NCBI GenBank assembly: GCA_010356995.1
Contig: ML996692.1
Location: 569,933-633,932 of the forward strand
Length of the DNA stretch: 64,000 nucleotides
Direction: 5' to 3'
Origin: Trichodelitschia bisporula
Lineage: Eukaryota; Ascomycota; Dothideomycetes; Phaeotrichales; Phaeotrichaceae
This document shows, one piece after another, positions 23,201 through 35,256 of the stretch. Under the pieces are notes generated by a model. The model was given only the letters and a program-made list of their open reading frames with translations, did not search any database and was not told the DNA's origin. How positions within the stretch are numbered: position 1 is the stretch's first letter; each line of letters opens with the position of its first letter. Made by a program: the position numbers and the translations under genes.

Positions 23201-26200
23201 GTGGCCGGTGACATGTTAAAGAAATTGATCCGATGGCTTCATTGACCTTCAGTCGTGCCTCTACGGTTTCAACGGCCGCAAGAGTTAAAATCCCTGGGCG
23301 GTCGTCTTCAGGAAGATACTTCGTGACGCTGGAAATCTTCGCAATCTCATCGGCGAGTAGTTGGAAACCTTGTGCTTCTTGGATGTCGTTGACCCGGACA
23401 GCAACATTCGCGACGGTGACGCGAAGCAATGATCCCTTCTTCCGTTGTCGTAAGAGCGTGTCCAGCAAGATGTCATCATCGTCTTCATACTTGTCCCGAG
23501 ACGGAGTGATCAGTGATACAAGGTCGGTGAGGTCTGATTCCTCTGGAGACTGCAAGAAGATGATCTTGGTATTGGAGACGTCCACCAAAACAGGTGTGGC
23601 CCTTGACGACTGATTCTGTAGGTGCGGCCCTCGCAGCTTCAGTTGATCAATCTGCACAGATGCAAACTTTTCGCGCACGACTAGTTTCATTGCACTGCTC
23701 TTTAGAGCCACTCCACAAGCTCTCCCATGGAGGCCAAAATGAAGCCCTGCAATGCGTGCGTTTATCTTGATGGGGGAGAGGCTAGCAGATGGAGCAGATA
23801 CCGATGAGCGGCCGGTTTCGAATCTAACAGATTTTCCCGGAATGCGTGCTTCAGTCGGTGCTGGAGGTGGTGGGGTTGGAGCAAGTACGGTGCTGTTCGA
23901 TGCAACTGAACTGCTGAGATCAAGTACACCACTCAAGCCTCCGAAGGAGCTCAGCTGCTCATCCAACTTCGGCATATTCAAAGAGACAACTACAGGGAGA
24001 GTCTCCAGGTGCAGTTCAGAACGTCGGGAAGCATCATCTCTGAATGTGATTGAGACATCGCCCGCTTGTTCAGGATGGACATCCTTTGCCGAGAGCCGTA
24101 CGCCCGCTCCAGCATCGAAGGATATTATGGGTTCGTCCGAAAAACCAAAAGAGAACTTGCAGATGTTCAAGTTCGCATGCGTGGATTCCGGTGATTTTGA
24201 AAAAGATGCAGCAAGTCTAGTCAGTTTCAGCTCAAAAAGGACGTTGGACGTCAGTGCTTCATGACGCTGATTTGGGCCGTCATCATTGAGGGGTGTGTCA
24301 ATTACAGGCATACGGTCGACGAACGATATCGAAAGTTCTTCCATCGCAAGCCGGTGAGTTTGCTTCCCATCTTCTGATGTGTTCCTCTCTTCCGCTACCG
24401 GGCTTTCATGATTTGGCGAACCCGACAGGGAAGCGAGCAGTTGACGGAATACCTGGAACAAAATGCGCCCAGTTGAGAAGTCAATTTGACCATGAATATG
24501 ACCAAGTTCGACGTCCAGCTCCAGAGCAGGCGGAGTGGGGTTGACTGACGCTGATTTTCCAGCCGAATGGGGCGACGATCCAGCAAAACGGGGGTGTGGG
24601 GATGAGCGGCGCCGGCCGCTAGACGAAGAAAAGTGCTGTGAAAATGCCCCAGGCATGTCTCCATAAGCAGAACGGTCTACCGCACCCGATGGAGAATGCG
24701 TGTGGACGTTCGTCGTAGGCTCCGGTTTTACGGAAGGATAATGGGCACTACCAGCCCAGGGCAGCCAAAGGGAGATCTCGTCAATAGTAAGCAGTTGGAG
24801 AGCATAAGACGGCGGCGTAGGCGAGGCGCCGGTATCAGACTGTCCGGATTGGTCCACATCTGCGTTGTCCCCAACTTGGGACTGGGGAGCGGAGCGTGCT
24901 TCAGGCTCCGGTGAAGCCTCTGACCGATGTTGTACGACGGGAGTACCAGCTCGTGGTGTCTCACAACCTGGCTCCAGAATAGTGCTAGCAGCTCCGGTAG
25001 CAGAAGCCACCGGAGACTGCGGTCTTGGATCCGTCCCGTTGCTGGAAACGCTTCCCGCATTCCAGCCGCCTGGAATGTTGTAATGGCTACTTTCTCCCGG
25101 GATTTCTGCCATTGCACTCAAGTACATGCTCTCAGCCTCTTCATGTGTGAAAATCCTGGACTGGGACAGATCCTCAACCTCTGATCTCGCCGGGCTGCTA
25201 GTTTCACTACTTCTATGGCTGCTGGAGCTGACAAATCTGGACAGGTGAAGGCTTTCATCCAGGGGGTCATCTTCCAGAAGCGGCGGACTCTGTTCTTCGG
25301 GTGGCCGTTGCCTAGCAGACACGGTGGCGATCGTCATAGGAGCGGAATGGCTTAACTGGTCCGCTTCGTGATCTGATGAAGTCCCTGCAAGACGTGCTGA
25401 AGGCACCGTATCTGACGAAGCGAGCAAGCGAGGGCGGACTGGAATTTCCAACCGTGCCTCGTCCACCTCTTCAGGGTCTTGAGCAGTCGCACCTAGCAAC
25501 AAGCTTGCTGAGGGCGAATCGTATAGTTGATCCTCGTTTATATCGCGGCTACCAGTCATTCCACGTGTAGGCGAGAGATCGCGGCCCAGGAACACGCTCT
25601 GTGACATCGCCTGTACGGACGGACTATCAGACCCTTCATCGCCGGCGCCCAAGGAATCGTCATCAATGTCTTCCTCGTCACTGGCATCTGCAAAACGGTC
25701 TTGATCGGGAATTGGAGAAGTTGGCGAACCCGGGACCTGCTCATCGTAGTCCTCGTATCGCGGGTCTTCGCGCGGGGGTGAGCCTGAAATTACTTTCCCA
25801 GCTAGAATTACAGATTGGATCTCCGGTTCTTGCTGAAGAGGTGTTGTGGAGGAACTGGCTCTAGGATCAGCCTGCGACGGGAATCGGTGAGGGAACCCAG
25901 GCAAAGCTTCCTGACTACTCGGTGCCGCGGAAAGACTTTCTGCTACCGGGGAGGGAGGGGCTGACACCGGAGCAGACGCCTTCACCTCATTTGGAAGGAG
26001 GAGTTCGTCCGTCTCCAACCTCGCCTGGATATTCTGCAGGCAAAGTCGCCGCCGGTCAGGGCGAGATCGCTCTGGTTGCTCCGGTCCTTCATCCGTTGTC
26101 AAAGCTGACGGGAGAGTATGGATGCGAGCAGTGAGCCCTTCGATGCCAACGTTCTCAACATGTATGCCAATTGACGCGTGGAATACTCCAGTAGTAGGTG

Positions 26201-26974
26201 TCTCCATCGGGGTAAGCTCGCGCGGCAACTCTGCATCCAGCGATATCCGAACATCCCCAACGGACACCTCGAGGCGATCGGCAATGCCTTTGAGGAAATT
26301 TGCGAGGAATGTAGGCAACGAGAGTCCAGTGCCCGTGCCATATTCTTCCTCCTCTTCACTGGATTCACTCAGAGTGTCTGGGTAGTCTGCCTCGCTGATA
26401 TGAGCTCTCATGGCCTCTTCAAGCTCTATCCTCTCCTCAACTGGCTCTTCTTTCAGAAAGGACTGCGCTACTTCCCGGGTTGTGGGAAGATGGACGTCGT
26501 CCTGCTCATCGCCGACACCGAACGACACCGAGCCCCTACGAGCCTTTTGCTCCGGCTGAGCATCGGGTTTGAATTTATTAGGCGGTTCCGCACTGTCTTT
26601 GCTTGAAGCTTCTTGGGCCAGCCGGGCCCGGATCTCCACGCCCTTTATCTCGACGACGATACCGCTGGCGTGAAGGTCGGCGGGAACTGTGACACGTAGC
26701 AGAAGAATGCGTCCTTCGGTGGGTTGTAGAGTGTCTGGCAAATGCAAGACATGGGATATTTTCTACGACGAGTTGGAAAGTGCAAAGAAAGGTTGGAGTG
26801 AGTTGGGATTACCTTGATGTGGAGCTTGATGTCGCGCAACTCGACTGAGCTTCGCCGCCCCCAGGCAATGTCCAGTTGCTCAAGGTCTAATGTATCTGTA
26901 TCCAGGAGCTCGAGACGTGATAGCGCGTAGCGAAGCAGCCGCTTCTGTATCGATGAGGGTATGAAGAACGCCAT
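20220..26974 (-). CDS. ATG2: Autophagy-related protein 2 (lipid-transfer bridge protein)
   Basis: Four minus-strand exons, 26813-26974, 21294-26762, 20294-21244 and 20220-20237, all in phase 0, give 2199 residues, close to the roughly 2100 usual for fungal Atg2. The N-terminus ([19 protein letters not shown], then [16 protein letters not shown]) is the chorein/Vps13-like lipid-transfer domain. The middle contains long Ser/Pro/acidic disordered stretches. The C-terminal part has the ATG2 CAD-like and C-terminal segments, including the stretch around [18 protein letters not shown]. The protein works with Atg18 and Atg9 at the phagophore edge and channels phospholipids from the ER to the growing membrane. 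The last exon codes only KYKRY plus stop, reached through a GTAAGT donor after KIED. Without that splice the protein would end in an unrelated tail. Divergent from the deaminase gene. Confidence 0.95.
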
Positions 26975-27972
26975 GGCGTAACGTCAACGGTGGGGGGTTC
27001 TAGTGGCGGGGAAGGTACGCGTGTGGTACGCGCTCAGGATAAGAGAAAGTCCCGGCACTGCAAACCGCAGGACAGCTCATAGGTGCTGTTAGTTGAGCAT
27101 AAGATGGCGGAGGGCAGAGGTGTGTTTGCGAGGCGGGAGTGGGAGTGGGATGAAAGGGCCCAGGGCGGGGAGCAGACTCCAGGGAGAGAAGTGGGACGAG
27201 ATCTAGGTGAGAACCGAAGAACAAAAGGCCGAAGACCACGCATAACTAACGGCAGCAGCGGTGGTCATGAAAGACAAAGGATATATGTAGTCTGCCGTCG
27301 GCAGGCGGCCATAAAGATTAGCTTTCCAAGCGGTGCATGCGAGTATGGATGAGGAGTGAAGGTGAGAATGGGACAGAATGGTTAGGTTGAACCAGCTGCC
27401 GGTGGAGGTTCAAACACAAGCATCACCTGTTCGACCTCCACAACCGACTGGGGGGGGTGGCTTTGGTGGGACAAGACAGCGCGCCATCTGGTACAAGCAA
27501 AGCCACTTTAAGGTGGGGGAAAGCTGGGGCGGGTGGCAGTGGCACGGGGAGGTTCGACCGTCTTGCCAAGGGACAGCTCACTTGGTGCGCCTCTTGGTGC
27601 TCCGTGCCCGCAAGAGCACTACCGTAGCAGCTTATTCTGGCCGCCTAGCCGTGCTAGCCTAAAAGGCTTGTTATACTTGTCTACTTTACCCTACTACGGT
27701 TTAGCCTCTCAGCCACTCAAAGCCCCCCGAAGGGGAAAGGTGCCCTTCGTGTACCCGTGGCTGTGATGGCAAAACGCAACCGCCCCCGCAAGCAAAAGCC
27801 TGGCAGGCAGTCACTCGTCAGCATTGGCATCAAACTCGTTCTTTCTGCTTATGACTCTAAAAACTCTGCCCAATTCTACTTCCTCAAACGCCATTACTCA
27901 GTACTGCATGGAACAACCAGCTTGTCATATTCTAAAGGAGTCATTTCATCACAGCCAGTCAGGAACGACACA
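26975..27972. other. Divergent promoter between ATG2 and the adenosine deaminase-like gene
   Basis: This 1-kb region separates two divergent starts. It is purine/pyrimidine patchy with several G-runs around 27448-27470. In the deaminase frame the reading frame stays open upstream to an ATG at 27757, so a longer N-terminus is possible. That extension has no family character. Confidence 0.5.
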
Positions 27973-29894
27973 ATGACAAACTCGCTTGATGGCGATTCGT
28001 CCCAAAGTGACGAAGTTGCCCTACTTACGGACCCTTTTGTGCAGAAATATCTCAAGGGCCGCGACGACCTCATTCAGCAGGAGAAGATGCGGAGAAGTGG
28101 TGCGTTTACTGCACCACTCGTCCATGTCGATGTTCAGTCTGGCTGAGAGATAACCTTAAAACGCAGACTATCACTTCAAACAGAATCTCACCTCAGTCGA
28201 GGCTGAAGCATGTGCTATCGTGGATCAGGTTCGTTTCGAAGAACAGCAGATCCTCTGGACCCCAGAATATGAGGACCATCTCGCTTCAGACACTTCAGCG
28301 CCGTACGTCTATCCGGGCATGATGTTCAGCCTCGCCAAGGAACGCATGGAGAAGAGCAAGCTTTGGAGAATCGTGCGCAAAATGCCGAAGGGAGCCCTAC
28401 TTCACTGCCACCTTGAGGCTATGGTTGAGGCCGACTGGCTCCTTGAGCAAGCCTTTGCACAAGAGGACATTCATATCATGGCAACAGAGCCCCTCGACAC
28501 TGAAGCAGCCCGTCTCGAAAGACAATTTTCATTTGGCTCAGCAACCCTTTCTCAGGATCAGCACCCTTCCATTTGGTCTAAAGAGTACCAGTTTCAAACG
28601 AAAATTCCTTTGAACGTCGCTGCTGATACCTTCCCGGACGGTGGGCGCGCAGGTTTCATCAACTGGGTTAAAAGCCGTGCATCAATCACGCCCGAGGAAA
28701 GCATCGCCCACCACCACGGCCCGAATGAGATTTGGACTAAGTTTTTGTCGTGCTTTAGGATTGTGCATGCTTTGGTCTACCACGAGGCTGTATTCCCTAA
28801 GTATATTTCGCGCATGTGCCAGCAACTATACAGTGATGGTATCCAATACGCGGATGTCCGCGCCGTCTTCTATGATCCTACCAGCAACGACCCGAGTGCG
28901 ACATTTGCCGGTTGGTTCCAGGCGATTAGTGATGAAGTGGAGGCATTCAAAAACTCGGAAGAAGGGAAGGGCTTCTGGGGGCTTCGCATTATCTGGACGG
29001 CCGTACGACACCAGGATACTCCGGTGATTTTGCAAGGTATGTTGAAATGCAAGAGGCAGTGCCACGCTTACACCTCCAGCCATGAGGGAATGCATTAAGA
29101 TAAAAAAGCAGTTTCCCGAGCTTATTGCTGGCTTCGATTTTGTGGGCCAGGAAGATCTCGGAAGACCACTCCAGGAGCTGGTACCAGAAATCCTGTGGTT
29201 CCGAAGCAAGTGCGTGCAGGAGAACATCGACATTCCTTTCTTTTTCCACGCCGGAGAGACACTCGGTGACGGTACCCCAACTGATGAAAATCTCTTTGAC
29301 GCAGTCCTGCTCGGCACGCGACGTATTGGTCACGGTTTCTCGCTGTTCAAGCATCCGCTTCTGATAGACATTATCAAAGACCGAAAAATCTTGGTGGAGA
29401 GCTGTCCTGTCTCCAACGAAGTCCTCCGCCTTACCAGCTCCATCATGTCTCATCCGCTACCCGCGCTTTTGGCCCGCGGCGTCCCAGTGTCGCTGTGCAA
29501 CGATGATCCGGCCATGCTAGGCCAAGGTACAACGGGATGCACGCACGATTACTGGCAAGCCTTGCAAGCTTGGGATAACCTTGGGCTTGGGGGCCTCGGG
29601 TCTCTCGCCGAGAATAGCGTTCGCTGGGCTGCCTTTGAAGATTGCTCTCAAAAGGACTGGAACCGGAGCGTCACAGAAGGGGCCGCTGGAACGGGACTGC
29701 GGGCCGAGAGGATGAAGGAGTGGCGATCGGCTTGGGAGCAGTTTTGCCAGTGGGTTGTGACCGAACATGGAGCTGACAGAGACTTTGAAGGGGGCTCCGA
29801 TTCTGACGTCGAAATGGCCATGAAGTTGGCCAAAGACCTCGGACTGGATGAGGTCTTCAAGAGGCGGGATGCGGATGCGAGTTCAGAGGATTAG
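27973..29894 (+). CDS. Adenosine deaminase-like metallo-hydrolase (ADGF/CECR1 type)
   Basis: Three exons, 27973-28099, 28167-29036 and 29080-29894, give 603 residues. Donors are GTGCGT and GTATGT, and the last intron is 43 nt. The protein has the adenosine/AMP deaminase TIM-barrel motifs: LLHCHLEAMV with the HxH zinc ligands H122 and H124, HAGET at 389-393 with the catalytic glutamate, IGHGF with H417, and CNDDPAML with D474 and D475. The overall length and the 100-residue N-terminal helical part match the ADGF/CECR1 branch rather than the shorter classical enzyme. No signal peptide is visible, so it is probably intracellular. Residue 126 is Glu where the family usually has Asp, at the position that contacts the ribose 5'-hydroxyl. 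The substrate may therefore differ from adenosine. It ends 198 bp from the convergent RING gene. Confidence 0.88.
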
Positions 29895-30092
29895 AGAAGT
29901 GCGAGAGTGGATAGGCGGAATGTGTCACTGCCTTTAGCTTCCTTGAGCCTCCAGCACCCGGCGTGTGCTCCTTTCGCCTGCTATGCAAAGCAGCTGGTGC
30001 GCATGTCTGCCGTCTCGAAGCTGTTGCTGACGTGAATGAAAAGAGTTGAGTATAGGATGAGCTTGCTTATTATTATCGCCGCGACTCTCCCC

Positions 30093-30722
30093 TTAGCCGC
30101 CGAAGACAAATATTGGCTTCTTCTGCGGAGGAACTATCGGCTGATGACATAGTGGGCAATACTCGTTGCATCTAGCAAACCAAGTGTCCAAACACTCTTC
30201 GTGAAAGACGTGGTGGCATCGCAAGCCTCGAACTAGCGCTCTCTCATCAATTAGTTCCAGGCATATGACACTAGAATATCGGTTATCCCATCGCTGGCTT
30301 GATATTTGCGTCACATACCATATTTGCTCTTCGGCAAGGGAAGCGTTTGGCCGCTCTTGTCGCTCCTTCGACCACCACTCGCGGAACACCTGCGGTGTGA
30401 TGAAAGCATTGAGACGTTCGAGGCGCTGTTGTTTGACGGATTCATTTGCAATTGGATCGTCCACATTGCTGGGATTGGGGCGGTTTGGCGTCAAATATGC
30501 TCTCCTTGCTGGATGTCAGTGCTGTCTGCAGCAGGTGACCAAACTGATAACTGACACGACCGCCAAAGCCATGAGCATGAGAATGATAATGGATGGTACA
30601 GCCGCGGCGATAAGTATTCCTTTCGACCCCGCCACGTGCTTCGTACGCCCCACTATCGACATTTCCGTCGAATTCGTGCTTCCAGTGCTCGCCAGTCGAG
30701 CAGCGAGCAGTGAAGGCGCCAT
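30093..30722 (-). CDS. Membrane-anchored RING-H2 finger protein, likely E3 ubiquitin ligase
   Basis: Three minus-strand exons, 30556-30722, 30319-30504 and 30093-30270, give 176 residues. One transmembrane helix lies at about 36-56, followed by a charged region and a RING-H2 domain. Its ligands are C118, C121, C136, H138, H141, C144, C156 and C159, with spacing C-x2-C-x14-C-x-H-x2-H-x2-C-x11-C-x2-C. The codon for C118 is split TG|T by a 48-nt intron (30271-30318, donor GTATGT). Without splicing the first zinc ligand is lost. The first intron (30505-30555, donor GTCAGT, acceptor CAAG) is my best frame-keeping choice and is less certain. The layout resembles ATL-type membrane E3 ligases. Target and compartment cannot be told from sequence. 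Confidence 0.75.
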
Positions 30723-33700
30723 CGTGGTTCGAACTACCCTCAATCCCGAGCTCGCCTCTTGCTCAAAGTAGTCAGCACACAACCAACGTCTAGTTTCAAC
30801 GTCTTCTGGGTGTCCAAGGCATATATCCCCCAAGTCCTCACCCGCATCCCGCCAGCCTAATCACAACGGGCCGGCTCCGGATCTCATCTATCGCCCCAAA
30901 ACAACCTAGTGTCCCCCCACACGGCAAGTGAATGCGTTGCACACACGCCGTTGCAAATCGCATTTCTGCGCCACGAAATGAACCTATGCCAACGTCCAAG
31001 GGTTCCAATCGTGCGTCGTCTCACGCAAGGCTCAAGACTGTCACTCGGCACGCACCGCTGCCGATTCGTCACCCCGCCTGCCGGCAAGTCACTGCCAACA
31101 AATACGACAGACCACGCGATCGGCCTCAGACGGGCGTGCAGTTCCATCCCTTCTAGAGAGTTACACTTTACTCAAAAAATGGCAGCCCAAGTATAAAAGG
31201 CCTCCAACGTATGCCACACGGAATAATGCCCCCCACGCCCTCACCGCTGCCCCCTCCAACGTCACTAGCTGACGCGCCACCGTACTACGCCCCGCGTTAG
31301 TTGCGGTACTGGTACAGAGTCGGCGGTATATGCTCCGGCGGCCTGCCTTGCGCCGACACCTGCCAACATTTCGGTAGCCAAGTTCCTAGCATCCCTTCGG
31401 TGCAGTCGTGGCGCACCCGCCGAGCAACCCCGCCACCAACTCAACCCCGCAGCCTCGCGTCATTGGGCGGGCGCGGAGTTAGCCGTCACGTGCGCCCGCA
31501 GCTCTACGGGCGCCAATATTGGCAGCGCGGCACGTACGGGCAGTGCCGAGATGGCATGCGTGGTGACTGTGATATTATATTTGTGAACTGCAGCTAGGGC
31601 GTGATGGGAGAGGTCGGAGAATTGAGGGATTTGGGTGAGTTGTTTTGCTAGTGGGGTTGGGCGGGGATGTATCGCTTGTGGCGCAATGGGGATACGAAGT
31701 ACACATACACGACGAGCTTGCCCGCGGGCAGGTTTGCGCATGTCAGCCGGGATGGTGGAGTAAATTCCTAGACTCTGGAGGATAAGAGGACGGTGTTCTA
31801 CTAGCCAGAGGTGGACTCGATTCTGTCCAACGTTCCCAAAACTAACCAACTCCAGCATCCCAACTCCAACACGGAAGCATATACCAACAGAAGCCTTGGG
31901 CTCAGCGGATCCATCGCAAACGACTCAAATTCCTCCGTGCTGGCGGTATCCAAGACCCAACAGTTTTTCGCATCAAGAATCAGGGTCCAAACGCGCCCTG
32001 ATCAGCCAGCCAGCCTCCACTAACGTAGACCCCAAGCAAGCAAACACACCTAGGGACCATCCTGTCGCCAACTCCTCCCCGCCGATAGAGGATCTTTCCA
32101 GCGCCTCATGCAAAGACGATATCCGCATCCGTCGCGCAGGCCGACGGTGCGGAGGGCATTGTTACGCGCCGCTGTGCAATCCAAAAACTCGTCCGTCGCG
32201 ATCATTGCCCGGAAATACGTCACTCTCGAATATAGCCGCTCCGGTACATCAGCCGCGTACAAGGTCCTCTGCGGTTACCCGCATCGCATGTCGGGACGTA
32301 GCAGTGTCCGTCGCGGAAGATACTGGTTGCGGGCGCGAGAGAGAACCTCGCGAGGTGCTCTCTGAAAGCTGTCGTAGGTGTCAGTCTGACGTTCTGTGTG
32401 CTTTATGTTTGGCCCGGTTGCAATTGGGATGAGCGTCGAGCTTTCCTGTCTAACCACATACCGTTGAGGCTATCCATCAGTGTCTGGCGCCAGCGCTGCC
32501 AAAACGAGACGAAATGAGGAGGGCAAAGAGCACACAGACAGCCTGGAGGCTGAAGAATTTCCAGATTTCGGGCTGGCGCCACACGGTCATGGATTGGATG
32601 ATGGAGATGGTGTCGACCATTTCAGCGGGTGGCGGGGAGACAGCAAGTGGCTACGTCACTTGCTTCAAGGTGGGAGAGAAGCGAAGAGCGGAGCCGTGAT
32701 GGGAGGGCCGGGATGTAGCGGGAGGGATATAGAGTGCAATTGACGGCGAGCAATCGCTAGTAGTCGGGATCGGAAGATAGAAGCTCGAGTTACGAGTCTC
32801 GCCGCAGGTATGAGAGGAATATTCGTGTTGAGGAGATGAAGGGTAGAAAGCGGGAACGAGGAACAGCCGGCAGGGCCCTTTTCAATCAGCCGATAGGTAG
32901 AGTACCGGGGGCGCGACTGGTCTGGTTCGACCAACATAAATAATTGTTGGAACTAGTGGGCAACACATCCTACGGCGTTGGCCCACGGAACCAATACAGT
33001 CTGGTGCGCTGCAAATCATGGAAGCTGCAGTCCCTGGCAGCTGCCGGGACTTCTCTCTTTCTGTCTCTGGTTCTCTCTTTCTCGCACAGTCTCTCCGTCT
33101 GCGTGTAGTACTTCCCCTTTATAGTTCTCCTTCCCTGCTCGCCCATCTGCGCCTATCATATCCCGGTCGATCTTGGTCCCAACTAAATGTGGTTGATGTG
33201 TCGAGGCTGATTGGATCGGGAGCATCGGAGGACTGAAGTTCGGAGTTTTGCGGCAATGAGATGAGAGATGGGCCAGGTGGAGAAGACCAATGAGGCAGTA
33301 TGTAGCCAACAACTGCCAACAACTGCCAACATTGGGCCTGAGTTGCAATGGAGACAGCAACTGCCAACTTAGCAACTAGAACTACAATATGCAGGAGACA
33401 GCGGGCGAGTACTCCGTACAATTATCACGAACGGGTTCCGGTTTGCCAACTCAAACGAAGCTTCGCAACGTCATCGTACTCGACTCCCCTTTCCTCCCCC
33501 CCTCCCGGCCGCACGCCCTGACAGCTGTGGGTGCAAAATGCCATATTGGTGGGGAGGGCGACAGAAGTCCATTGCCCTTTCCCCGTCCCTAGATCCCGGC
33601 TCCCGCATTTTGCCCCTGTATGTTTCACAGGGCTCATGGAAATCCCTTCTCTCTCCAAGTCCTGACCATTTCGGCGATGAAAGGCCCGAATGAAGCTCCT

Positions 33701-35256
33701 GTAAGAACCTTTCGCATCTTCCGCCGCTTCATTCTCCATGGAGAGATTGAACAATCATGACCTGGCATCAATCAACGGACGCAAACTCCCAACGCTGCAC
33801 AACCTCGCCCCTCTCCAAATTATGCCCACATTAAACCCACACTTATCCCCATCGCCGATCCCCGATCTCGATCCCACCACTTCCCCACGTCCCACCAACA
33901 AAGAATGAACGACACCTGTCGAACCCCAGACCACCCCCGCTCGGCAGGGGCCAAGGGCTCATAAAAAAAAAGATATGACCGCCCCGGCGACATGACCTCT
34001 GCAAATTTTTGGAGAGAGGGAGACATGACTTTTTCGGGTAGCCCTTGGGCCTTGGCTGGCAGATTGACAAAGGGACCCATTTTGGCGCACGCCCTCCCCC
34101 GCACTACCCTGCCCTCCCCCACCATCTCGAGATCTCAGGCATGAACCCAGCTCGCGCCGAGACGAGATGCAAACCTTACCGAAGAGTCAAAGGCACGAGC
34201 TCTTTCGACGCCTTCTCTCCCATGTGATGACACTTGGTCCAGTTACCGAGCTGTTACAGAATGGCCTTGCCAACGTCCGCATCGGACGCCAAATCTTCCG
34301 TCGACCGTGCTATTTTTTCCGCTGGAGAACCATTCAGCTAGAGGCGCTTGCTGCTAGATTTGGAATGATCGGTAGTGGCAATGGTGTTCTGGGACCTCCA
34401 ATTGGTGACGTGGACTTGACATGGCAGTTGGTAAGCAAGCGTAAGGTGACGGTGCAAAGATGCAATAGAGCCACCAGAATTCACAACCGAAACGGGCAAA
34501 CTTTTCGCAATGAGTAGATATGGACGCGATGGAAGTCTATGTAACTCGACTCCGGTTGACGGACTCGCCAGGGAGTGTCGAGATCCAAATACATGACCTG
34601 GCGACATGGAACCCACGCTTAAACCACGGCTTCACAGGCGTCAGGTCCAAAATAGATTTAGCAGTTACCTCATTACCCACTACCCTTACGAGATTTGACT
34701 TAGGCGGGCATTCTATCGTAACAAGATCCTTACGTCCATCGTGTACTCCCACCGCGACACTCTTCAACAAAAGAGCGCGAGTTGTGGATATCATCGGAGC
34801 ATGGACAGCCATGCTTGCGAAGCACCGCCATTGCCTCCCCAGAAGCAGTCGCGGACAACTGACGAGGAGACTGGCCCAGCGGCCGTCGGCTCCCGCATGC
34901 ATGCACAAATAAAAAAGAATAGACACCACATCCCATCGCCCGCCATTTTCCAGTTTGCCCCATTAATGCAAATGCAATACAACTGAGCCCGTGACAAAGG
35001 CCCAAGTCTCCCGTGTGACAACTCCAGGGTGAAGAAAAAGGAAAAAAGAATCGATCATTATGCCCCTGTCCTAACACCAAAACCGTCCCATGCAGATTCC
35101 TCGACCATTCATGAGGCCATTATCCATTCCCCGCAAACGCCGGTAAAGCAAACCCAGGTAGAAACGAAATAGAAAAGGTCCGTAATCGCGAGGCGACGTC
35201 AGCAGCCAGTCCACGACGGGTGCAGGATGAAAGCACAACTGTACGGCAACTCGGAT
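30723..35256. other. Long intergenic region without a supported gene
   Basis: About 4.5 kb separates the RING gene from the 3' end of ELL. Open frames up to about 180 codons occur on both strands (for example 31896-32432 +) but with mixed composition and no recognisable motifs. A short tandem of CAACTGC units lies at 33306-33330. A non-coding RNA or a lineage-specific gene could be present. Nothing in the sequence lets me support one. Confidence 0.45.

Noticed and set aside
31896-32432. 178-codon open frame on the plus strand
   Set aside because: Mixed composition, no start context, no splice partner and no family features.
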